From: Umbelopsis ramanniana AG | Lineage: Eukaryota > Mucoromycota > Umbelopsidomycetes > Umbelopsidales > Umbelopsidaceae | NCBI RefSeq assembly: GCF_025399195.1 | Contig: NW_026252110.1 | Location: 1 to 64,000, forward strand | Reading direction: 5' to 3' | DNA length: 64,000 nt | Shown here: in pieces, positions 55,860-64,000 of the stretch | Layout of the letters: the number at the start of each line of letters is the position of its first letter | Numbering within the stretch: the first letter of the stretch is position 1 | Notes under the pieces: model-generated | What the model was told of the DNA's origin: nothing | The model's database searches: none | Seen by the model: only the letters and a program-made list of their open reading frames with translations | Made by a program: the position numbers and the translations under genes

Positions 55860-57232
55860 GATTTTATCTCCTCTCATTTTTTTCTGTTACAGAAGTTATT
55901 GTTTAAAACTGTGTAGAAATATTCTGTCTTCATTTACTTACTTTGCATTTTGCTGTTCATACCATTTATTAGATTCCCTCGGCTCAGGATAAGTCTAGTG
56001 CTGAAACTTCAGTATTTCGCTATTATCCAAGCCCAACCATTGCAATAAAATTAATCCATACAAAAAGATGTGCTGAACTTTTTATTTTTATTTGGTTGCC
56101 TAGAACACAACTTTTCATTTGGATCCCGCAATGAGTGCCATTTCAAAAGCTCCGATTTGTTCGATGATGGCCCCGCCTCGATTTTCCATAGACGGCACTG
56201 TTAAGTTCAATCAAAAGCGATAAGGCATCTAGTAACTAAGCTTTAAGTTTGACAGTATTCATAGCCGGCATGGCGATAATCATGTAATTTTTAGATGGTG
56301 TGGTTCTGTACATACTGTTGATTCAGGTCAAAAAAGTTTTCGCGTGGTCAAACCAAAAACGCAATTTTATATGTTTTGGGACTATGCAATTTCAAGGGCA
56401 TTGATGCCGCAAGAGTAAGTCCATGTGCCCTCCCTATATTTAAAACGGCAGAGTAGAACATACCATATGGCTATAGGTTGTTCAGAATAAAAAGCGACGT
56501 TTGCCTGCCATACCGAATTCTTTGTTTTCTTTTCATCTGTTTATGGACGACTTGTGGTTGCCGCTGCAGGAATACTCAGATTTTCAGAACACCAATCCTT
56601 CAATTCACGGATGTTTAATTTTCCGTCGTACACAATATCTGTTTGGAGGTATCCCATCGAATTGAACAAAATACACAATATCAAGAAAAAACATGATCTT
56701 GGAAAAGATGTGTGAAAATGACTGCGCACCAGTAGAATATTGTGGGCAATGGTTAACCACATACAGTTAACGTTGAGTACAAGCACGAACAAAGGGAAGG
56801 GGATCAATCTTAAAGTTTCCTCCCTTTAACTTTTGTCGCTTCATTCTCGATTTGTTGCTGTCAATCTCATATTTCTATGGTTTCAACTTTTTAAAAGTAA
56901 GCGACAACGTATCTGGTGAAAAATGTCCTCATTTCATTGACAAAATATGTACTTGCATCTTAATCATTGTAAAGGACACATGATAAGCCTCTGTAGCGTT
57001 CGACAAGGAGGCTGATTCTCAGCCTGTGCGACAAAATTGAACTTTGTGTCCATCGTCACGGATTTGTTATATACAAATCAGAATATAAATAACGAGCTGC
57101 GAACGGCGCCCCCTGATTTACTACGCTGTACCAGATTATATTGCTTTTGTGTAAGTAAAGCCTGCATCGAGCAAAATTCCCTTGAGCGCTGCTCTTTGAA
57201 AACCGTTTGGCTACAACCTGATCTAATGCAAT
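55860..57232. other. 1.4-kb intergenic region with weak coding signals
   Basis: Holds the 3' flank of the NXPE-like gene, the promoter of the membrane protein at 57233, and a possible small minus-strand gene (56541-56844, listed separately). Near 56120-56200 a minus-strand stretch (ENRGGAIIEQIGAFEMALIA, stop) also reads like a terminal exon, but I could not join it in phase to anything. Confidence 0.4.
56541..56844 (-). CDS. Possible small two-exon gene, unrecognised
   Basis: Two segments join in phase across a 133-bp intron (donor GTTAAC, acceptor CAAACAG): 56772-56844 (MKRQKLKGGNFKIDPLPFVR, ACTQ) and 56541-56638 (HIVYDGKLNIRELKDWCSEN, LSIPAAATTSRP, stop), total 56 aa. Composition is protein-like and the phases agree, but the donor is weak and the product is not recognised. 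It may be part of a longer gene or chance. Confidence 0.3.
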
Positions 57233-57910
57233 ATGACCTCGTCTGGCAGCCACAAATATCTTTCTGTTAAAAGTGTACAACCGAAAAATAGTATGGACAA
57301 ACCAGACGAATATACTAAAGCGGATGAAGCAAATAAATCGTTCAACGGGAATGATCCAGTTTACAGTAGTGCGCAAGTCTACGATACAGCTCCAGCTAAC
57401 AACCAAAGATCCTTTCGACAAACAATTTCATCCAAGCTACTGCTGTTTTCTGTCGTGATAGTCATTCTAACATTTGCAATCACCTTTTTACCAACCTACT
57501 TCGTCATGAACTCCAAAATAAACGACAGTCAGCAATCGCAATCTCTCGCCAACAACCAAGGAATCTCTACCACCAATAATGCGACTTGTAATGCCAATAC
57601 TACGACACCGTTCCCTTTCAGCTATAGCTCAGTCGGACCAGTTTACACCCCCAATACGCAAAATTGTAGTGGCATTAATGATTTTTGGGATATCGGCAAT
57701 TGCAAGCAAGTCACCGATGTCAACTGGAGTTTCGGGCTGAATGTTACAACAAACTACTCGGTTTTGAAAATCTATTCAGATGCTTATTGCTTGAGTGCTG
57801 TCACATCATTGTTGTTCACTAGTGGGTGCACAAGTGGGCAATCCATTCTGAACTTACACCCACAAGGTTTCAAGTCCATGAAAGTATGTTACAGCTTGAC
57901 GAACTGTTAG
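57233..57910 (+). CDS. Single-pass membrane protein with small Cys-rich ectodomain, unrecognised
   Basis: 225 aa, no intron. About 65 polar N-terminal residues (MTSSGSHKYLSVKSVQPKNS) precede one transmembrane helix (LLLFSVVIVILTFAITFLPT). The extracellular part is Asn/Ser/Thr-rich with many sequons (NAT, NTT, NCS, NVT, NYS) and then a compact domain with about seven cysteines (ENF-free; NCSGINDFWDIGNCKQVTDV, SGCTSGQSILNLHPQGFKSM) ending in VCYSLTNC. The cysteine-rich end resembles many small secreted fungal domains but matches none I can name. A type II topology is predicted. The ATG at 57233 is the first in frame; another at 57294 would also leave the helix intact. Confidence 0.7.
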   Translation: MTSSGSHKYLSVKSVQPKNSMDKPDEYTKADEANKSFNGNDPVYSSAQVYDTAPANNQRSFRQTISSKLLLFSVVIVILTFAITFLPTYFVMNSKINDSQQSQSLANNQGISTTNNATCNANTTTPFPFSYSSVGPVYTPNTQNCSGINDFWDIGNCKQVTDVNWSFGLNVTTNYSVLKIYSDAYCLSAVTSLLFTSGCTSGQSILNLHPQGFKSMKVCYSLTNC

Positions 57911-58720
57911 GACGAGGGTGAAAAAGAAAAAATCAGTGGGTTGTCTAGTACACAGAAACAGCTATTACCAAAATCGTTTTCTCTTCTGAAGTGGACTTTA
58001 GATTCCATCGGCTAGACAGATATTGTACAGTGCATCTTCAACACTATAATAATGACCGTACAGATATATATACCATTAAATAAATAAATGCTGTTGGTAT
58101 GCGTAGCTTTGCTATGTACAGAGTGACTCAATTTAGGGAAAGTTGTAGCATCTATACCACGAACTGTATTGGATGCTTTTCATTCTTGAAACAGGTACGT
58201 CTAATGTATATCAATAGGAATATTTAGAATTTTTTTCTGTCAAGCTAAATAATGGTTTAATTGGCCGTAACTAACGTATTTTTTGTCGAGAGTGATATAC
58301 AAAATATGAAATGTTTACCATGGTCGGTGTGGTCGGTAGATATATCGAAAGTAAAAAAATTGCAGGATAGAATCTGTGTGGATCACAGGTAAGAAGTGTA
58401 TGTCTTTATATTGCTTCACAGTCGCTTTGTGTTGCGTTTGAGTTAAATTGGTACCGTATAGCATTTCGAAGATGAAATCACACCAATTTCAAAGCAGCTA
58501 TTACCCTGTTTTTATCTAGCAAGGATGCCAATATCTGACAGCTAATTCCAAATGTATGCTGCACAAATGGAGCGAAGAACCCCATGCTGGTTGTTGTTTT
58601 CAATGCTGGACCTCCCTTTTGAACCTTCATGCTATATATGAGAATGCAAAGGCGTGCTATTCTGCTCTTTTATGAGAATGAACAAGATGTTTTATTAAAT
58701 CAACCAACAAAACCACAATT
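57911..58720. other. Intergenic, no gene seen
   Basis: Tail-to-tail region between the membrane protein and the MT-A70 gene. AT-rich, with TATATATA-containing and poly(A)-signal-like (AATAAATAAA near 58079) sequence. No gene supported. Confidence 0.55.
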
Positions 58721-60627
58721 TTATGACTCATCCACCACCGTGGTCCACCCCAAACGTTTCTGTCCATGCTTTGCCCACCTGTTACAATGTTTTAGTCATG
58801 AAAGCCATAAATTCGTAATTAGAGTGGGAGTCACTTACAATTCCAGTAGCCTGTTACCGTCTGGGTTGTTCTCCGGGTGAAACGTTGAAGATGGTAGTAG
58901 AGTCTCGATGATTTGGTACAGGAACCGTGGTTTCAATTCCGTTAACTCGCCTGTAAAGAAGTCCATTAATACGGAAATCACTCAAGAAACCTTACCATGG
59001 AAAAATCTTACCAGGCACTCTAGGCTTGCTGAAGTCAAACACACAATCTGGGTTACGTTGATGTCGCAACTCGACATCTCCTTCCTGTTAAGAGAATGGA
59101 TTTAGCCTTTGCGTTTGCATAAATAAATGCCTTGGGACATAGAACTCACTCTTCGAAATATAAGCAAGCTTAATTTGCTCTTGTTAAAGTAGGTGTATGG
59201 CTTCTTGGAAATTTGATTGTTCAGGTTCTTTTTAATCCAGCAAAAGTTTTCAACATACTTGAATTGCCACTTTTCACATATCCGCACGATATCAGGAAGC
59301 CACTCTTTTTCAAGCCAAATGAAGAGGAAGCCTTTAGGAACAATCGAAGGGATGTCAAGTGAAGCCTGGATAAGAGGTAGCTCAGTATGATTTGCTTTTG
59401 TTTCAGGAAGCGCTGCAATGGAATCAACTTACCAATTGCTCAATAGTGATTTTTCCTGGGCATGGCTCTTCACCAGGTAACAAAAGTGGTGGATCCATAT
59501 ACACAGCTTGAAAGTTAGTTCCTAGCTCCTTCAAGTCCATGTCCAAAATATTTTTCTTCAGGTACCTAATGTGAATGTAGAAGCATTGGTTGAGTCATCC
59601 TTTCTGAAATGAGATCAACGACTGAAAACACTTTTGACTTACTTTTGACCAATGGTCGATGCAATGTCCTCTGTCGGTACCTGTTGGTGTAGTATAGTGT
59701 GAACCCACGATCGCGGTATTGGTTCTCCAGGTATTTTCACATATGTTGGTAGACTAGGGTCAATAGCGCTGCCAAGAATGTGTGAGTATAATGGTGAATT
59801 GCAATCAAGGCTACTGGAGGGTCTATCGCGTACCTGACTTTCTTCTTGACCATGAAAAAGTTGCCATTTCGATCTTGCACTCGCACTTGCATAATCTTAT
59901 ATTTGGCAATGATGCTCTCTCTATCAATGCCACGTCTACCTCCACTGGGAGCTTTTTCACGAACAGGTGCAGGCGCTCGTCGCATGCGCTTTTTCTGTTT
60001 TGCATCTCCTCCAAACTCCATATCCCAAAAGTCATCGTCTTCCATGTCTAAATGTATGTAGTCACTGATAGAAAAGTTAAGGTTAATTGGAGGTAACTTG
60101 CAGACGAACTTGAATTTGAGATATACATACTCTTCTTCATAGATCTCGTCTGTCAAGCCATCATGGTATTGTAACTGCCATATTTCCACATCGTTTAGTT
60201 CGTCCATGTCATTGGAGTCCATCATGGCGCTTCTGATCGTAAAAGCTGAAGTTCGCTTGAAGATTTCTTGTAGCTGCGCCTCTGTTAATCCTTGCGATGA
60301 AGCTTCTGATTTCTTCTCCTCCATTTCGGCAGGTGTGCCATTTGATTCAACCTCATTTTCTTTGTTCTCAGAACTTGTATTTGGAGTCGAGTTGACTGAT
60401 ATAGCCGAAAACTCTTTCTGAATGCGATCTAGTTCTTCAAACTTTTTCATAATGGCCTCAACTGATTCTTCGTCCTCAACGTAGCCGACATAGTGTATAT
60501 TACTAGTGGACAATCGCATGCCAGGAAGATTAGTATGAGTGTCTTGACAAAAAAATAGCTCAATATTCAGGGTCTACCTTGCAACGGTGTTTCTAGACTT
60601 TCGCTTTCTACGAGATCGGTCGGCCAT
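58721..60627 (-). CDS. MT-A70 family protein, METTL14/KAR4/MTA9 type, DPPL in the active-site position
   Basis: 478 aa from eight exons: 60578-60627, 59834-60502, 59643-59768, 59433-59565, 59150-59365, 59012-59084, 58839-58950 and 58721-58778, all phases closing. A basic N-terminus (MADRSRRKRKSRN) precedes ~200 acidic, low-complexity residues. The methyltransferase domain begins near residue 275 (IGQKYLKKNILDMDLKELGT, FQAVYMDPPLLLPGEEPC) and continues GFLFIWLEKEWLPDIVRICE, FKYVENFCWIKKNLNN and NRLLELWAKHGQKRLGWTTV. Catalytic MT-A70 enzymes have DPPW; here it is D306-P-P-L309, as in non-catalytic partners such as METTL14 and MTA9. It is probably the structural half of an adenine methyltransferase acting on mRNA or, in early-diverging fungi, on ApT sites in DNA. 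Which clade it joins is not settled by eye. Confidence 0.88.
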
Positions 60628-60791
60628 GCTGTTATTGACAATTCTTGAGAAAAAAGGTGAAAGCGGAAATCTCAGGAGAGTCGCGGTCAAACGCGTTTTT
60701 CGATTTTTCATACCCAATCGCGTCCACGCTACCGCATTTCTGAAAAATTGTGACTTTGCTAATCCGGTCGCCTTCTCTGGTCATTTCCACC
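60628..60791. promoter_or_regulatory. 164-bp bidirectional promoter of the MT-A70 gene and MLH1
   Basis: The two start codons point away from each other with 164 bp between. The interval has CGCGTTTTTCGATTTT (about 60689-60704), overlapping the MluI cell-cycle box core (ACGCGT-like, here AACGCGTT at 60687-60694), which would suit S-phase genes. Position is seen; regulation is inference. Confidence 0.5.
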
Positions 60792-63700
60792 ATGACGGAA
60801 CCTGCGACTGTGCCATCCATTAGGCGTTTGGATCAGACAGTAGTCAATAGGATAGCTGCCGGAGAGGTACTATTGAATTGAAGTTGAATAAAGATAGTTA
60901 CTGTCCTAATGACTCTTTTGCTAGATCATTCACCGCCCAGCCAACGCTCTCAAAGAACTGATTGAGAACTCAATAGACGCAGGTTCGACTAATATTCAGA
61001 TCCTCATCAAAGACGGAGGACTGAAGTTGTTGCAGATACAAGATAATGGATGCGGAATACGGGTACATAATATCTATGAAGTGCGTCTTAAAGCCCGGGA
61101 AATATTTTTGCTCATCATTCAAACAGCGAGAGGACATGGAAATTGTTTGCGAGCGGTTTACTACCAGTAAACTGAAATCTTTCAATGACCTTGGTAGCAT
61201 TGCAACATACGGGTTTAGAGGAGAAGCGCTTGCTAGTATTTCACATGTTGCACATGTAACTATCACCACAAAAACGGCCGACTCAAAGTGTGCTTTTCGG
61301 TGAGTTTCATTGTTGCACTTTTATCAGTCCTAAACAGGGATGCTTACAAACAAATATAGAGCGTCCTACTCTGATGGGAAACTAGTTCCGCAAAAGCCAG
61401 GGATGAGTAATGAACCCAAGCCTACTGCTGGAAACAAAGGCACTCAAATTACGGTAAGACATCATTCTTACACAGCCTCCATAGGCGCTGAACGAGTTGT
61501 CTCATTCGCCTCTCTTATAGGCTGAAGATCTTTTCTACAATGTGCCTTCCAGAAGGAAAGCGTTGAAAAATCCAAGCGACGAGTACAGTCGAATACTTGA
61601 TGTTGTTACTCGGTACGCCATACACAATTCAGGCATTAGTTTCTCGTGTAAAAAGGTACTAGCTGATTTTTGTTGGTGCGTAATAAGATCATGTCGACGA
61701 AGTAATAATCTTGATTTATGTCTATTGCAGCAAGGCGCCAATATGGCTGATGTGAATACGGCCACCAACAACTCTATCATCGACAATATACGACTTTTAT
61801 ACGGATCAGCAGTAGCGTCCGAGCTTATATCAGTGGAACGAGATTTCGAAGAGCTAGAGTTCAAGATGAAGGCGCATGTTTCAAACGCCAACTATCATGT
61901 CAAGAAATTGACGATGCTCCTCTTCATTAATCGTAAGGACGGATTCAAAAGAAGTCGCCTCTTTTTTAGACCCATAATACCTACATACTCTTGTTTTTTT
62001 TTAGATCGTGCAGTAGAGAGTAGTATGCTGAAGAAAATGGTCGAGAACATTTACATTACTTTACTACCAAAAGGCACTCATCCTTTTGTGTACCTCAGTT
62101 TGGAGATCAACCCTCAGAACGTGGATGTCAATGTCCATCCTACAAAGCGCGAGGTATGTCATATAAGAGAAAAGAGATCACAACCAAGGTCTTGACGCTA
62201 ATAAGCAACTTGTTAGGTTCACTTTCTGAATGAAGATAGATTGATCGAGGCGATAGCTGATACGATACAAGAAAAGCTTGCCGGTGCAAATGATTCAAGA
62301 GCTTTTTATACTCAGGTTTGTATGGCTATGAATGAAACTTACGAGGACATCCTTAGATAACCGCATTATCTTGTAGACTTTACTTCCTGGAGCTGCTCAA
62401 GTTGAGGAGATCAGTGGTAGGCCCTCGCAGTAGTGCATATATTGATTGAAGTGGCTCGCTAACATCAAATGTAGCTCCCAAACCCACAGGAAAAGTGTCA
62501 GAAAGCAAATTTGTCAGAACGGATAGCAAGCTTCGAACACTTGACAACTTCCTTCACACACCCTCCACTATATCCAAGCCTACGCAAACTGCAGCGGAAG
62601 AGCGACCTGAATCCGAGGCCACTGGTTCGCCTGATGTTGTGATGGTGGATGCTGGACAGGATGCCACTGAAATCGTTGCAGAAGCACCGTAAGTATAGAA
62701 TGGCTTTACTGTTGAATCTTAATAGAAACTCATTCGCTTTTGGTTTGTAAGATCCGTCAAATCAGGCTCGACGAGCACGCATGTTTCTGCAGATAGAGAA
62801 AGGGTTGATGTGCGGTTGAACAGCCTTTTGGACCTGAGAAAGGAGGTTAAGAAGAATGAACATAAAGGTAAGGGGATAATGAAATGGTCGCATATCATCA
62901 TGACACCAATGGATTCACAGCATTTGTGCCTTATAGGATTGTCCGATATCTTTGCTGACCATACATTTGTGGGTGTTGTGGATGATGCACTTGCTTTGAT
63001 ACAGCATCAAACCAAATTGTACTTGGTTAATTACTCAGTCATAAGGTAACATTTATCTGAATTTCCAATCAATCAGCTGAAGTGGTGTTTTAAATGCTGC
63101 GTTTTATATAGCGAAGAACTTTTCTACCAGCTGGTCCTACGAGAATTTTCAAACTTCGGCTACATCAATATGGCAAGCGCTATACCCATCAAAGATTTCA
63201 TAATGGTGGCTCTGGATGAAGAAGAAGCACAAAACGGCTGGCCAGACAACATGAAGCCTAAAGACGAGATCGCTCAGGTACTATGCCATGTTGCACCCAC
63301 CGAACACAGTCTGTACCCAATTGATGCTAACAACGCCCACTCTGTTTTCTTTCCAATTAGTCAATTACAAATTTATTGATTGATCGCGCGGAAATGCTGC
63401 ATGAATACTTTTCAATAAGAGTGTCTGAAAATGGTGAATTGCTCAGCCTACCAATGCTAATCAAAAACTATGTTCCGACCTTGGATAAACTACCACTTTT
63501 CCTTCTTCGACTTGGCACCGAGGTAAATTCAAATTGCTCAATGCCTGTGACAAGTTAAGCGACGATACTGAACGTGTTTGAAAGGTGGATTGGGATGGAG
63601 AAAAGGAATGTTTTGAAACATTAGCAAAAGAGTTGGCTCTGTTCTATTGTGCTGAACCGCCATTGCGGGAACCTGTCGAAGAGAATCAGACTGATCCCCA

Positions 63701-63917
63701 AGGCGACCAAGAGATGTCAGAGAGCACTACATCGGATTCGACCTATGAAAAAGATCACAAGGCATATTTGTGGCAAGTCGAGCATCTCATATTTCCTGCA
63801 CTCAAGTTCCAATTTGCTGCCCCAAAAAGCTTGGCTGCGTCGTCTGGTCCCGGCAGTGGGCATGTCGTTCAACTGGCTAACCTACCAGACTTGTACAAAA
63901 TATTTGAACGTTGCTAG
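60792..63917 (+). CDS. MLH1: DNA mismatch repair protein MLH1
   Basis: 734 aa, 15 exons with closing phases: 60792-60866, 60925-61062, 61127-61299, 61360-61453, 61521-61655, 61731-61932, 62005-62153, 62217-62315, 62377-62416, 62475-62688, 62752-62867, 62937-63045, 63112-63277, 63361-63522, 63585-63917. MLH1 pairs with PMS1/PMS2 or MLH3 in mismatch repair and meiotic crossover. The GHKL ATPase has [20 protein letters not shown] with [28 protein letters not shown] and [10 protein letters not shown]. The central linker is disordered. The C-terminal dimerisation domain has [32 protein letters not shown] and [12 protein letters not shown], and ends with [13 protein letters not shown], the conserved MLH1 terminus whose final Cys contributes to the metal site of the PMS partner. 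Confidence 0.97.
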
Positions 63918-64000
63918 AATAACAATATATTACATATGATCGTATATACGTGCTGTAGCGAATGAGGAAAATGTATAAGTAATGAAGTAGATGAGTAATT

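Overview
The window is nuclear DNA of a filamentous fungus, most likely an early-diverging one of the Mucoromycota type. The evidence is dense genes with many short introns (mostly 50-130 bp, GT-AG with a few GC-AG), fungal families (SCW-type GH17 glucanase, BIM1-like copper protein, ATG11, Sec72), and genes closer to animal than yeast versions (THOC2-like THO2, a full tubby domain, an MT-A70 protein). The fungal assignment is strong; the phylum is inference. TGA, TAA and TAG all act as stops. There is no prokaryotic, plasmid, phage or CRISPR signal.

Layout. 1-2.2 kb: gene-poor, two clusters of a degenerate ~57-bp repeat and coding-like fragments. 2.2-6.6 kb: NmrA-like NAD(P)-binding protein, small secreted protein, secreted lactonase-fold protein. 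8.4-15.2 kb, plus strand: nucleoporin NSP1, guanylate kinase, Hsp110 chaperone SSE1. 15.6-23.9 kb, minus strand, tightly packed: THO2 (19 exons), a small possibly broken gene, tubby-domain protein. 24.1-26 kb: secreted or GPI-type protein and GH17 cell-wall glucanase. 26.9-34.3 kb, plus: F-box/LRR protein and ATG11. 34.5-37.4 kb: SmD2 divergent from Sec72, then a type I membrane protein. 38.2-41.1 kb: BIM1-like copper protein divergent from a ferric reductase. 41.3-46.3 kb, minus: DJ-1/PfpI protein, class I aminotransferase, orthodox aquaporin. 46.3-48.6 kb: gene-poor with degraded coding remnants. 48.6-52.7 kb, minus: COG2 and a CTR copper transporter. 53.8-57.9 kb: NXPE/PC-esterase-like membrane protein and a single-pass membrane protein. 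58.7-63.9 kb: METTL14/KAR4/MTA9-type MT-A70 protein divergent from MLH1.

Themes. A metal-uptake group (BIM1-like, ferric reductase, CTR) lies within 15 kb; the first two share a divergent promoter with a duplicated composite element. mRNA biogenesis and export are represented by NSP1, THO2 and SmD2, and secretion and trafficking by Sec72, COG2 and ATG11. The most intriguing gene is the MT-A70 protein with DPPL in place of DPPW, because early-diverging fungi use such complexes for DNA adenine methylation.

Exon coordinates were worked out by hand from reading frames, splice sites and family similarity recalled from memory. For most multi-exon genes the exon phases close exactly, but no transcript or database evidence was available.
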